64,000 nt of DNA from a virus. The position numbers and the translations under genes are program-made. This document shows, piece after piece, positions 1 to 7,799 of this stretch (within the stretch, counting starts at the first letter, position 1; each line of letters starts with the position of its first letter). The DNA is taken from positions 24,650-88,649 of IMG/VR virus record IMGVR_UViG_3300028025_000093, one strand, 5' to 3'. The notes below the pieces were generated by a model, which worked only from the letters and a program-made list of their open reading frames with translations, made no database searches and had not been told where the DNA came from.

Positions 1-366
1 ACCAGAAAAAAGTCCCGCAATGGCTATGACAGATAATCCCTATTCTGTTATCCACACTTCTGCGAGGTAGGTGAAAGACCTATCGTAAAAATAGAGTAAT
101 GAGTTGCGCCATTACCTACGGATATCAAGCATGAGGATCGTCGTCCAATATCAGCTAAGACACAATGTTATCTGTTTAGGGACAGAGAGCATTGTTGAAC
201 GTGAATGCAAAAGAAAAGGCAATCCCAACTGTTAGGGAAGAACATCGCTACGTTTAGCTATCCAAGATCTGGAGATGATTACTGATGCCAAAGGTAATCT
301 TAATGCCCAAATGTAGTGAGCCCATGGTCGGCTCTTAAAATTGTAACAGTACGTTCAACAATGTTT
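1..366. other. non-coding or decayed stretch before the tRNA cluster
   Basis: No convincing gene is seen here. The first four bases read ACCA and could be the 3' end of a tRNA lying outside the window. Several hairpins are possible, for example GTAATG/CATTAC near 95-112 and a GGTAGGT/ACCTATC-type stem near 64-85. A 34-codon reading frame (131-235, protein beginning MRIVVQYQ) and a 13-codon frame starting near 276 exist, but neither has a clear ribosome binding site or a recognisable sequence. The stretch may be a structured RNA, a spacer of the tRNA transcript or debris of older genes. Confidence 0.4.
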
Positions 367-440
367 GCTCTATTAGTATATTGGTATTATTCCTGTTTTG
401 TAGTCAGGTGAAGGTAGTTCGATTCTATCATGGAGCACCA
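367..440 (+). tRNA. tRNA-Thr (UGU)
   Basis: Cloverleaf with acceptor stem GCTCTAT (367-373) pairing with ATGGAGC (430-436), discriminator A437 and encoded CCA at 438-440. The anticodon stem CCTGT/TCAGG has a T-T mismatch next to the loop TTTGTAG, giving anticodon TGT at 399-401. The T arm is GGTAG-TTCGATT-CTATC. It is the first recognised member of the eight-tRNA cluster. The weak D stem and the anticodon-stem mismatch lower confidence slightly. Confidence 0.82.
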
Positions 441-441
441 A

Positions 442-516
442 GGTAATGTAGCACAGCGGTAGTGCAACTCCTTCATACGGAGTAGGTCGTTAGTTCGAAT
501 CTAACCATTACCACCA
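442..516 (+). tRNA. tRNA-Met (CAU)
   Basis: Acceptor stem GGTAATG pairs with CATTACC (506-512), followed by A and encoded CCA. The anticodon loop TTCATAC gives CAT, and the T arm carries TTCGAAT. It follows the previous tRNA after a single base, so the two are probably cut from one transcript. A CAU anticodon could also belong to a tRNA-Ile whose C34 is modified to lysidine; the sequence alone does not decide. Confidence 0.93.
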
Positions 517-533
517 AGCATAAGTAGTAGTGA

Positions 534-617
534 GCGCAAGTGGTGGAATGGTATACACGCTGGTCTTAGAAGCCAGTGCCGAAGGGATTGAGAGTTCGAG
601 TCTCTCCTTGCGCACCA
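534..617 (+). tRNA. tRNA-Leu (UAG)
   Basis: Class II tRNA of 84 bases with a long variable arm, as expected for leucine. The acceptor stem GCGCAAG pairs with CTTGCGC (607-613), discriminator A, encoded CCA. Anticodon stem CTGGT/GCCAG encloses loop CTTAGAA, giving anticodon TAG. T loop TTCGAGT. Confidence 0.95.
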
Positions 618-644
618 AATAACAATAACTGAAAGAGGTTAATC

Positions 645-821
645 ATGGCAACAAAAGGTGGTAATCAAAAAACTCGTAAAGCAGATCCAATGCGTACCAA
701 AACAGGTAAAGAACGTCTTGGTCCATTAAATGTGGCACAGTTGACTGCGTTGAAAGAAAGAACTTCTCAGAAGAAAACCATTGCCAAGATTCAAAAAGAA
801 ATAGATCGTAAGTCAAAGTAA
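645..821 (+). CDS. small basic protein within the tRNA cluster
   Basis: A 58-residue protein beginning MATKGGNQKTRKADPMRTKTG, rich in Lys and Arg, with a helical, charged C-terminal half (ALKERTSQKKTIAKIQKEIDRK). A GAAAGAGG ribosome binding site lies 6 bases before the ATG. It sits between tRNA-Leu and tRNA-Asn and would be read from the same transcript. The composition suggests nucleic-acid binding, but no family is recognised. Confidence 0.7.
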   Translation: MATKGGNQKTRKADPMRTKTGKERLGPLNVAQLTALKERTSQKKTIAKIQKEIDRKSK

Positions 822-828
822 AGAATAT

Positions 829-903
829 TCCAAAGTAGCACAGCGGTAGTGCAGCAGACTGTTAATCTGTTGGTCGATGGTTCGATCCCATCCTTTGGAG
901 CCA
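829..903 (+). tRNA. tRNA-Asn (GUU)
   Basis: Acceptor stem TCCAAAG pairs with CTTTGGA (893-899); the discriminator is G, with encoded CCA at 901-903. Anticodon stem GCAGA/TCTGT holds loop CTGTTAA, anticodon GTT. The D arm sequence (TAGCACAGCGGTAGTGC) is nearly the same as in the tRNA-Met of this cluster. Confidence 0.95.
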
Positions 904-908
904 GTATT

Positions 909-983
909 GGGGGATTAGTGATAATGGGAGCACATGTGCTTTGCAAGCATGAAGTGGGAGTTCGATCCTCCCATCCTCCACCA
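909..983 (+). tRNA. tRNA-Ala (UGC)
   Basis: Acceptor GGGGGAT pairs with ATCCTCC (973-979) through a G-T pair at the third position, which matches the G3-U70 identity element of alanine tRNAs. Discriminator A, encoded CCA. Anticodon stem TGTGC/GCATG, loop TTTGCAA, anticodon TGC. The T arm is GGGAG-TTCGATC-CTCCC. Confidence 0.93.
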
Positions 984-992
984 GTTTAGTTT

Positions 993-1068
993 GCCCCAGT
1001 AGCTCATTTGGTAGAGCAACTGATTAGTAATCAGTAGGTGGGCGGTTCGAATCCGTCCTGGGGCACCA
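993..1068 (+). tRNA. tRNA-Thr (AGU)
   Basis: Standard cloverleaf: acceptor GCCCCAG/CTGGGGC, D arm GCTC..GAGC, anticodon stem ACTGA/TCAGT, loop TTAGTAA, T arm GGCGG-TTCGAAT-CCGTC, discriminator A and encoded CCA. The anticodon reads AGT. An A34 threonine tRNA is unusual in bacteria, where ACY codons are normally read by GGU; A34 would be read as such or deaminated to inosine. The cluster already has a tRNA-Thr(UGU). Confidence 0.92.
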
Positions 1069-1072
1069 ATAT

Positions 1073-1146
1073 ATCTCGATGGTGTAATGGCAGCATAAGT
1101 GTCTCCAAAACACTTGGTTGGGGTTCGAGTCCCTATCGGGATGCCA
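1073..1146 (+). tRNA. tRNA-Trp (CCA)
   Basis: Acceptor ATCTCGA pairs with TCGGGAT (1136-1142) with one G-T pair; discriminator G and encoded CCA. Anticodon stem AGTGT/ACACT with loop CTCCAAA gives anticodon CCA. Discriminator G is the usual one for tryptophan tRNA. Confidence 0.93.
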
Positions 1147-1148
1147 AT

Positions 1149-1222
1149 GCAGGTAAGCTAAAGGTTAGACGCCAGCCTTCCAAGCTGCGCTGAGTGGGGT
1201 TCGACTCCCCCTACCTGCTCCA
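1149..1222 (+). tRNA. tRNA-Gly (UCC)
   Basis: Acceptor GCAGGTA pairs with TACCTGC (1212-1218); the discriminator is T, as in most glycine tRNAs, with encoded CCA. Anticodon loop CTTCCAA, anticodon TCC, on a stem with one mismatched pair at its outer end. It is the last tRNA of the cluster and ends 20 bases before the next protein gene. Confidence 0.92.
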
Positions 1223-1242
1223 ATTTTTTAATGGAGTGTATT

Positions 1243-1725
1243 ATGAAACGTATCGACATCGATGAAGTAAAACAATTCATCGAGGCACAGAGTCCCAGCA
1301 CTAAGATCTATATCGGTGGTGACTCTGAACGATTCCTTAGCGGAAAAGATTGGTACGCAGATTACACACTCGCCATTGTTGTTCACATCAATGGTAATAA
1401 TGGATGTAAAATCTTTGGCGAAGTTCAGCGTGAGCGTGACTACGACCAAAGAAGAGATCGTCCACGTATGAGACTGATGAATGAAGTGTATAAGATTGCA
1501 GAGTTATACATCAGATTGCAAGATGTTCTTGAAGATAGAGAAGTTGAAGTACACCTAGATATTAACCCAAACGAGATGTACGGTTCATCATGCGTGATCA
1601 ACGAAGCTGTTGGATATATTCGTGGTATGTGTAACGTCATTCCAATGGTTAAGCCAAATGCGTTTGCTGCTAGCTACTGCGCAGATCGGATGAAGCAGAT
1701 TATGTCTGACCGTAAGGCAGCATAA
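1243..1725 (+). CDS. DUF458/YkuK-type RNase H-like protein
   Basis: A 160-residue protein that resembles the DUF458 (YkuK) family, predicted to have an RNase H-like fold. The N-terminal strand with YIGGDSERF carries the acidic residue expected in the first motif. HLDINPNEMYGSS and the alanine-rich C-terminal KPNAFAASYCADRM match the later family motifs. The start at 1243 is chosen because GGAG lies 7 bases before it. The reading frame is open to an in-frame ATG at 1231, but that ATG lies upstream of this ribosome binding site. Activity is unproven; RNA or DNA cleavage is the family expectation. Confidence 0.75.
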   Translation: MKRIDIDEVKQFIEAQSPSTKIYIGGDSERFLSGKDWYADYTLAIVVHINGNNGCKIFGEVQRERDYDQRRDRPRMRLMNEVYKIAELYIRLQDVLEDREVEVHLDINPNEMYGSSCVINEAVGYIRGMCNVIPMVKPNAFAASYCADRMKQIMSDRKAA

Positions 1726-1728
1726 ATA
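1721..1728 (+). promoter_or_regulatory. possible late promoter box CATAAATA
   Basis: CATAAATA spans the stop of the DUF458 gene and lies 26 bases before the oxygenase gene at 1754. It resembles the T4 late promoter (TATAAATA) recognised by the gp55 sigma with gp33 and gp45. The same type of box occurs before other operons in this window. Confidence 0.4.
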
Positions 1729-1753
1729 CATTTATCAAACATGTGAGGATATT

Positions 1754-2497
1754 ATGGAAGCACAATTTAAGTACGAGATTCACGATGGTGTCATTGAAAA
1801 ATCCCATCAAGAAGAAGTTTGGAAATATATCCGTGGACTTGAACATTATGCCATGATGAAAGATGCCAACTATCCAAAAGTTGGCACTGTTGTAACTTAT
1901 TTCCCAGAAGAAAACAAAAAAGAATACTACAACAAAGAGTTAGGTTCTTGGAATAGCCAGTTTATGCATAGAGTTGCATTTGGCAATTCTGAGAATGAAT
2001 TGGAATTTAGACACAGACCAATTGCTAAACTTTGGAAAGAAATTAATAAGCATCTTGGTAACAGATTTACCATTGATGGTGATAAAGAAGGATGTTGGTC
2101 TAAAAGTAATCCAAACTTTTTACAACGTGTTTATGTCAACGTTCAAGGTAATGAAGAGATAAAAAGATCGCATGGTGTTCATCGTGACACTATCGATATG
2201 AACGAAACTAAAAACTACACATTGCTCTATATTGCAAATCCAGTTTGGCACCCAACTTGGTTTGGTGAAAATATATTCTACAGCAATGAAGATCCTACTG
2301 GCGATCACCAGCAATTCCAAAAAGGATGGGGACAATCTCGTGGATTCTCAGTTGGTTATCCATACGCAACAATCCCAACAGTTCCAGGTCGCATCATTCT
2401 ATATGATGGTAGAACACTACACACCACCAGACCAGTGGCTGAGTGGGCAGAAGTTTTTAGATACTCCTTAGCGTTTAGGGTTAGACTAAAGGATTAA
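1754..2497 (+). CDS. 2OG-Fe(II) oxygenase family protein
   Basis: A 247-residue protein of the 2-oxoglutarate/Fe(II) dioxygenase superfamily. The iron triad is visible: H143-x-D145 in GVHRDTID and H223 in DGRTLHTTRPV. R236 in FRYSLAFRV is the likely 2-oxoglutarate ligand. Such enzymes hydroxylate proteins, nucleotides or small molecules; the substrate here is unknown. GTGAGGA precedes the ATG. It opens a run of four oxygenase-like proteins, a PP-loop enzyme and a methyltransferase with very short or overlapping junctions. Confidence 0.8.
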   Translation: MEAQFKYEIHDGVIEKSHQEEVWKYIRGLEHYAMMKDANYPKVGTVVTYFPEENKKEYYNKELGSWNSQFMHRVAFGNSENELEFRHRPIAKLWKEINKHLGNRFTIDGDKEGCWSKSNPNFLQRVYVNVQGNEEIKRSHGVHRDTIDMNETKNYTLLYIANPVWHPTWFGENIFYSNEDPTGDHQQFQKGWGQSRGFSVGYPYATIPTVPGRIILYDGRTLHTTRPVAEWAEVFRYSLAFRVRLKD

Positions 2498-2498
2498 T

Positions 2499-3113
2499 AT
2501 GTTTACTCTTGTAGAAGATTGCAGTCCATATTATATAAAGTTTACTTATCCAGGTTCGGAAAAGGTAATTGATTTATGCAACAAATTACTGGAAACTTAT
2601 AAATTTGATCATGACAGATTTTTAACATTTGATGAAGAAACTGGTAAAAAAGTATTAGAAGAAACTAAGTTACTTCCATACTTTGATTTAATGTCGCATC
2701 GTGTTTCGATATTTTATACTGATAGACCATATAAATCTCCTGTGCATAAAGATGGAACAGATCATAGAATTAGTATTAACTTTGCAGTTAAAGTTCTTGA
2801 TAATAAATGCACAACAACTTGGTATCCAGATAGTATCGCTGAAGGGTACTCACCAGACTTAGCAGAAAAATATGCAAAAGCCAAACATAAATATCTAGGC
2901 ATCAATTCTAGAGAGTTTGATGATTTTGATGAAGATAAACACAAACCAATTGCAAGTATGGTTGCTAAGCAAGGTGAGGTTATATTATTCAATACTGATA
3001 TTTACCATCGCTGGGCGAATTTGTCACCCAATCATCGTGCCATGCTAACATTAAGAGTTAAGAATCCTGGCGATTTTTATTTTGAAGATGCCAAGAAAGT
3101 ATTATTTGGATAA
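2499..3113 (+). CDS. 2OG-Fe(II) oxygenase-like protein
   Basis: A 204-residue protein starting one base after the preceding stop. H83-x-D85 (PVHKDGTDHRISINFAV), H170 (FNTDIYHRWANL) and R180 (NHRAMLTLRV) fit the double-stranded beta-helix iron and 2-oxoglutarate ligands. Between them is an insert ending in an acidic stretch (REFDDFDEDKHK). The protein is only distantly similar to the preceding one. Substrate unknown; it probably acts together with its neighbours. Confidence 0.72.
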   Translation: MFTLVEDCSPYYIKFTYPGSEKVIDLCNKLLETYKFDHDRFLTFDEETGKKVLEETKLLPYFDLMSHRVSIFYTDRPYKSPVHKDGTDHRISINFAVKVLDNKCTTTWYPDSIAEGYSPDLAEKYAKAKHKYLGINSREFDDFDEDKHKPIASMVAKQGEVILFNTDIYHRWANLSPNHRAMLTLRVKNPGDFYFEDAKKVLFG

Positions 3114-3117
3114 CAAT

Positions 3118-4017
3118 ATGAATTTTTGTTATGGTAGTGATGGTTGGATACATTATGATTATAGCATAGTCAATCAACGTGCAACATTCTCAGTTGCACT
3201 AAAACCCACATCAACAGCCAAAGACGATATAAGTTTTGCTCAATCAGCAGATGATGTTGCAAAAGAATTGCATCAAACATACGGCAAAATATTCGTAGCA
3301 ATGAGCGGAGGAATAGACTCTGAGTATGTTGCAAATACATTCCTACGAAACAACATCCCAATCCAACCAATCATATTCAAAGCAGAAGATCTAAATGAGT
3401 TAGATGTTTGGTGGGCGATTGAGTGGTGTAAAACAAATAAAATAGAGCCAGTAATAATTAAACAAACAATCAAACAGTTCTGTGATGGATTGATTAAACA
3501 GTCACACAAATTTGGAGTCAGATGGTTTCCAGGTGTATATGGCATAAATCAGTGTGCCGAGCACGCAAAGAAAAATGGTGGTGTATTGATCACAGGCTCA
3601 GGTAATTATACTCATTACCCAGATCTCGTTTTATCGCAGATGAAGAAAACCAGTGAAGATGTTTATAAGTATGATGACTACCGAATTGTTGAAGACGGAT
3701 ACTATTTTCACTTACCGTTTTTAGTTAGCAATCAACTTAACCCAGAGATGCCATTTAGTTTTTATGATTGGAATCCACAGATAGTTTATAGTTATATAAA
3801 AGAATACGATTTAAATTTTAATAGTGCTGAGAACAAAGCCAGAATAATGGGTTGCGATAGAAGACCAAAGAACGTAGGATACCCAGAATACTTTTGGAGA
3901 ACTGAGCCACTACTTCAAGAAGAAAATCGCAAGAGAAGATTTATTTCCAAACCACAAACTGAAGTTGATTATCTTGGAACTAGAGAACACCTAATGAATT
4001 TACTTAGAGGAATATGA
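3118..4017 (+). CDS. PP-loop ATP pyrophosphatase-like protein
   Basis: A 299-residue protein with the PP-loop signature SGGIDS at residues 63-68 (IFVAMSGGIDSEYVANTF), typical of enzymes that adenylate a carboxyl, carbonyl or sulfate group (asparagine synthetase, QueC, GMP synthetase, PAPS reductase). After the loop come DVWWAIEWCKTNKIEP and a TGSGNYTHYPDL motif. I take the start at 3118, just after the previous stop; the frame is open upstream. The neighbouring oxygenases and methyltransferase suggest a shared modification pathway, which is inference. The class of substrate is not clear. Confidence 0.75.
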   Translation: MNFCYGSDGWIHYDYSIVNQRATFSVALKPTSTAKDDISFAQSADDVAKELHQTYGKIFVAMSGGIDSEYVANTFLRNNIPIQPIIFKAEDLNELDVWWAIEWCKTNKIEPVIIKQTIKQFCDGLIKQSHKFGVRWFPGVYGINQCAEHAKKNGGVLITGSGNYTHYPDLVLSQMKKTSEDVYKYDDYRIVEDGYYFHLPFLVSNQLNPEMPFSFYDWNPQIVYSYIKEYDLNFNSAENKARIMGCDRRPKNVGYPEYFWRTEPLLQEENRKRRFISKPQTEVDYLGTREHLMNLLRGI

Positions 4018-4709
4018 TGGAATCGATGGAACAAAAACCAATTACCTATGTAAAGCACAATGATGAGGTTGTTGACGAGGTTCATAATCTCTGGCAAACT
4101 CCAGTAATTACTGCCAGACCATTCACTGAAGACTTTATCTGTCAACTTGAAAAAGATGTAAAGTATTTGTTAAAACCTGGAGCACCTGCTACACTTAACA
4201 AAACTAATATCTGGGAATTGCCAGACCTACCTGATAGTTTTAGAGAAGTAGAGAAAAAGTTTATTGAGCTAACTGACAAGTACTATCGCCCACTAACAGA
4301 AATGCCTTTGCCACCATTGTACTGTTCAAAGGGTTATTTCCGTGACATTAAACAAAACAGTGTTTATCGTATTTCACCACACAAGCATGCCCAGACATTG
4401 GGTGTTGGTATAATCTATCTTACTGTACCAAAACGTAACGCTGGTAATCTAGTCTTATTGGACCCACGTGGTGGTGTTATGTGGCACAATCAGTTTACGC
4501 CATTTAAACGTATTGCTGTTGAACGTGGTTTGATGGTTATTCATCCTGGATACTTAGTGCATTTCGTTGAGCCAACTGACTATGATAATGCTAGATATGA
4601 TTACAGAAATGCGTTAGTTTCTAACATTCACTGGAAACACGCTGACTTTATCAAAGAACTTGAGAAGAATGAAGAATCCGTATTCAAAATGGGGAGCATA
4701 GAGGTATGA
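4014..4709 (+). CDS. 2OG-Fe(II) oxygenase-like protein (PF13759-like)
   Basis: A 231-residue protein overlapping the previous gene by 4 bases. The layout resembles the putative 2OG-Fe(II) oxygenase family that includes T4-group phage members: a PHKHAQTLGVGIIYL stretch (H123/H125), NLVLLDPRGG, then HPGYLVHFVEP (H183) and R198 in DYRNALVSNIHW. The usual HxD pair is not obvious at the first position, so catalytic competence is uncertain. It belongs to the oxygenase/methyltransferase operon. Confidence 0.68.
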   Translation: MMESMEQKPITYVKHNDEVVDEVHNLWQTPVITARPFTEDFICQLEKDVKYLLKPGAPATLNKTNIWELPDLPDSFREVEKKFIELTDKYYRPLTEMPLPPLYCSKGYFRDIKQNSVYRISPHKHAQTLGVGIIYLTVPKRNAGNLVLLDPRGGVMWHNQFTPFKRIAVERGLMVIHPGYLVHFVEPTDYDNARYDYRNALVSNIHWKHADFIKELEKNEESVFKMGSIEV

Positions 4710-6130
4710 TGTTTTTTGAAAAATATAATGATTTTATGGATGTTGATCCAAGAAAAGACAGAGCATTGACACAAGTTAATGCAGAGTCTATGACCAAGAG
4801 GTGTGAAGTTACTATACCAAAATGGTTAGTAGAAGGTAAAACTATTTTAGATTTAGGATGTTGTTATGGTGCTTACGGACAGTGGGCACTTATGCATGGA
4901 GCAAAACATTATACAGGCGTAGAACTACAAAAGAAGTTTGTTAATCCTGGAAGAGATTTGTTAAATAAGTATCACGACGAATCTAAATTCTCAATGATTG
5001 AACAAGATGCAGCAGAATTCCTTGAACAAAATAATCAGAAGTATGACATAATTATTGCAGCTGGAGTTATCCATGGATATACTGATGTAATACATTTCTT
5101 AAAACTTATTTCCGAACATGCCAATGAGTATGTTCTTATAGAATCAATTGAGTTGCCTGAGCCACACTATCCAAGAATTGAATTTAAACCATATAGAATG
5201 GTAATCCCTAAAATTAATGATAGTGGTCTGTATAGATATTCTGAAGGTATGACTCCTATTGCTGGGTTTAAAGCAGTAACACTAATTCTAAATGAATATG
5301 GTTTTGAAAACGATGGTGGTAGAATTAAACCAGAAAAGATAAACACGTGTCAAGACATATACAATAGTGCTATTGATGACGCAAAAACAAATTCAGATCC
5401 AACTAGAATTACAGCAAATAGATTTATATCTAGATATGTAAAATCTTCTGAAACTAAAAAGGTTTCGTTACAACACAAGACAGAAAAGAATAATGGAAAC
5501 TTCTTACCGAAGCCTTGGAAGTTTGATGATGATGTAGCTAAAAGATTCCAGCGAGAAGCAAGAACTAATATACCAGATTACGATAGAGTTATTGGTATGT
5601 GTTTAGCATTAGCAAACAAAAAATTTGATAAAACCTGTTCAGTAATTGATGTTGGTTCTGCTCTTGGATATACAATTGATGTTTTCACTAAAGACGGATT
5701 TAAAACTGTATCTGGAGTAGATAACTCTAAAGAGATGATTAACCACTGTCCTTACAAAAATTTTATTACATTATCAGATAAGTTACCAAAAGGTAACTAT
5801 GATTTAGTATTGGCTAATTGGACATTGCACTTTGTCAATGAACGTAAGCAATATATCCAAGATGTTTACGATTCTCTATCTGCCAATGGCACGTTTATCC
5901 TGTCAGAAAAAACCACACAGAGCGATGATGTTAAAGAACTGTATTATGACTTCAAACGCAACAATGGTATTACTGATGAATACATATATGAAAAGGAAGA
6001 GAAGCTAAAGGGATATATGAATCTAATGCCTGTTGAATGGTATTTACAAACCCTTGGTGATATTGGTTTCAAGTCAATACAAATTATTAATAGTAGACTT
6101 GGGTTTGTTACGTTTTATTGTAATAAATAA
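4706..6130 (+). CDS. tandem class I SAM methyltransferase (two domains)
   Basis: A 474-residue protein with two Rossmann methyltransferase domains. The first has motif I ILDLGCCYGAYG at 47-58 and the acidic GVELQ strand; the second has VIDVGSALGYT at about 313-323 and GVDNSKEM. A linker near 215-290 is rich in polar residues. The two halves are not close copies, which suggests fusion rather than recent duplication. It overlaps the preceding gene by 4 bases and the next by one. The substrate may be a nucleotide, protein or glycan; nothing in the sequence decides. Confidence 0.78.
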   Translation: MMFFEKYNDFMDVDPRKDRALTQVNAESMTKRCEVTIPKWLVEGKTILDLGCCYGAYGQWALMHGAKHYTGVELQKKFVNPGRDLLNKYHDESKFSMIEQDAAEFLEQNNQKYDIIIAAGVIHGYTDVIHFLKLISEHANEYVLIESIELPEPHYPRIEFKPYRMVIPKINDSGLYRYSEGMTPIAGFKAVTLILNEYGFENDGGRIKPEKINTCQDIYNSAIDDAKTNSDPTRITANRFISRYVKSSETKKVSLQHKTEKNNGNFLPKPWKFDDDVAKRFQREARTNIPDYDRVIGMCLALANKKFDKTCSVIDVGSALGYTIDVFTKDGFKTVSGVDNSKEMINHCPYKNFITLSDKLPKGNYDLVLANWTLHFVNERKQYIQDVYDSLSANGTFILSEKTTQSDDVKELYYDFKRNNGITDEYIYEKEEKLKGYMNLMPVEWYLQTLGDIGFKSIQIINSRLGFVTFYCNK

Positions 6131-6639
6131 TGCAAGATCTTTTTCACTGTTTTGAAAACTATCCCAGCTTGAGTTCATCAATTATTCAAGAAGGTAGTAC
6201 TTCTACATTCAGTGAACATTATTATCCACACGTATATAAAGCTGACTGCTCATTTGGTAGTTGTAATTTTGTAAATTTACTAAAACAAAACTTAGGTGAC
6301 GTAACTGCTCTATGGATACAAAACCCACCAAATACATTATACGATTGGCATATTGATAGGGAAATTCGTCAGTGTTCTATTAACTTTGAGATTAAAGAAA
6401 ACCACAATGCCATGGCACTATTTCGTGAACCAATAGGTAAGGGTAAAGACATAATCTATTACAATATACATAAGGTTAAATACGCAATTGGTAAACCAAC
6501 AGTATTGAATGTCAAAAGCCCACACTGCGTAATAAACCACTCCAACGAATCCAGAGTTATATTAAGTTTGTGTGTTCACAAATCGTCATATAAAGAAACT
6601 GTGGATTATATGAAAACCTTAAACATAAGTGAATACTAA
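6130..6639 (+). CDS. 2OG-Fe(II) oxygenase-like protein
   Basis: A 169-residue protein with H74-x-D76 (YDWHIDREIRQCSINF), H132 (SPHCVINHSNES) and R142 (RVILSLCV), which fits the metal and cosubstrate ligands of a compact dioxygenase. It is the fourth oxygenase-like gene in this operon. Its start ATG overlaps the preceding TAA. No substrate can be assigned. Confidence 0.68.
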   Translation: MQDLFHCFENYPSLSSSIIQEGSTSTFSEHYYPHVYKADCSFGSCNFVNLLKQNLGDVTALWIQNPPNTLYDWHIDREIRQCSINFEIKENHNAMALFREPIGKGKDIIYYNIHKVKYAIGKPTVLNVKSPHCVINHSNESRVILSLCVHKSSYKETVDYMKTLNISEY

Positions 6640-6900
6640 ATGTGGTTCAATAATCATCTAAAAGAAGCTGCACTTTACTCCAGAACTAAAACTGGCGTAA
6701 AGTTCTATTTCACTCATATGCTCTGGGCAATACACTTGGCTGGTTTACTATTTGTTTGGTCATTACTTATGATAGTGCACGCTATTGTACCGCAGCTGGT
6801 AGGATTTACAATACTTGAGAATATAGTTAATTTACTCAAGCAAATGAAACTGCAACATCCCGATGACCCTTTACTAAAAAAGATAAACTTTGATGCATAG
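6640..6900 (+). CDS. DUF6356-like small membrane protein
   Basis: An 86-residue protein with one or two membrane segments (LWAIHLAGLLFVWSLLMIVHAIVPQLVGF) and a hydrophilic C-terminal helix. YFTHMLWAIHLAG followed by HAIVP resembles DUF6356, small proteins common in phages and bacteria. Function unknown. The ATG follows the preceding TAA directly. Confidence 0.62.
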   Translation: MWFNNHLKEAALYSRTKTGVKFYFTHMLWAIHLAGLLFVWSLLMIVHAIVPQLVGFTILENIVNLLKQMKLQHPDDPLLKKINFDA

Positions 6901-7594
6901 ATATGAGATAATTCGAGCTGGTTTGCCAATCACTGCGGCAACAACCACAACAGAGTTTATGGATATTGTAGATACTCTAAAGACAAATCCAAAGTGGATT
7001 GCCGTGACAACCAGCAATGACGAAAAGAACGCACCAGCAGGATATAAAATCCTACGTGAACATAATATATCCCCAGTAGAATTTTCAGTATGGGAAAGTA
7101 ATAGAGATCCCGCAACAGCAACTGTATCACTACTAACTCAATTACATAAACTGCACTCAGAAACCTTATTTGAGTGTGCCGTATTATTAACTCCAGGTAG
7201 CCCTTACATAGATGATGCAATAAGTAAAGTATTGCTATCAGCGTACAACGACATAAGGGTAATTGATACCAAAGGTGCACCACAAATTGCCAGCGACATT
7301 ATTACAGAACTAACTGGTCTAGATACTGAAGTCCGCAATTACCACGATGATTTTGTGTTGATGTTAAATCCAACCATAGATAGATCTCGGGTGAACATTT
7401 TTAGTTGTTTACAAAGGCTATATAATGTAGATCTACGTAAGGTAGTTACTACCCTTCAACCCACCAGAGTAATAGCAGTAACCATTGGCACAGAAATAAT
7501 TACAAAGCAGTACACGTATGACGAGATCCTAGAATGTAGTGACGAACTATCCAATAGCGATACTACTTACACATTTGGGTTTATATTTGATTGA
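6893..7594 (+). CDS. conserved phage protein, function unknown
   Basis: A 233-residue acidic protein (MHRYEIIRAGLPITAATTTTEFMDI) with alternating strands and helices, suggesting a compact alpha/beta fold. No known motif is seen. I take ATG 6893 as start; a TTG one codon upstream is also possible. It overlaps the membrane-protein gene by 8 bases, so the two are likely translationally coupled. Confidence 0.6.
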   Translation: MHRYEIIRAGLPITAATTTTEFMDIVDTLKTNPKWIAVTTSNDEKNAPAGYKILREHNISPVEFSVWESNRDPATATVSLLTQLHKLHSETLFECAVLLTPGSPYIDDAISKVLLSAYNDIRVIDTKGAPQIASDIITELTGLDTEVRNYHDDFVLMLNPTIDRSRVNIFSCLQRLYNVDLRKVVTTLQPTRVIAVTIGTEIITKQYTYDEILECSDELSNSDTTYTFGFIFD

Positions 7595-7604
7595 GGAGAA
7601 ATGT

Positions 7605-7799
7605 ATGACAGAACCACTATCGTTTAAAGAACAATGGGAAGCAAAAAAGCTACTCAAGAAGTCAAAGAAGAAAGCACGCAATAATGCCATGAAGGAACAC
7701 GGCATGACTAAAAGCGAAGCTACCTCGGCAGTTAAAAAAGCTGTAGGTCGCATTGCTTCAAATAAACCAACAACTCGTTCAGCTGGTCGAGGAAGATAA
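7605..7799 (+). CDS. small Lys-rich protein
   Basis: A 64-residue basic protein (MTEPLSFKEQWEAKKLLKKS) with a helical N-terminal half and an Arg/Gly C-terminus (TTRSAGRGR). The frame is open upstream, but GAGGAGAA immediately before 7601-7605 fixes the start at 7605. The charge pattern suggests DNA or RNA binding. The stop overlaps the next start (TAATG). Confidence 0.68.
   Translation: MTEPLSFKEQWEAKKLLKKSKKKARNNAMKEHGMTKSEATSAVKKAVGRIASNKPTTRSAGRGR

Noticed and set aside
131-235. 34-codon frame MRIVVQYQ...
   Set aside because: No convincing ribosome binding site, promoter or recognisable protein; mentioned only within the non-coding stretch.
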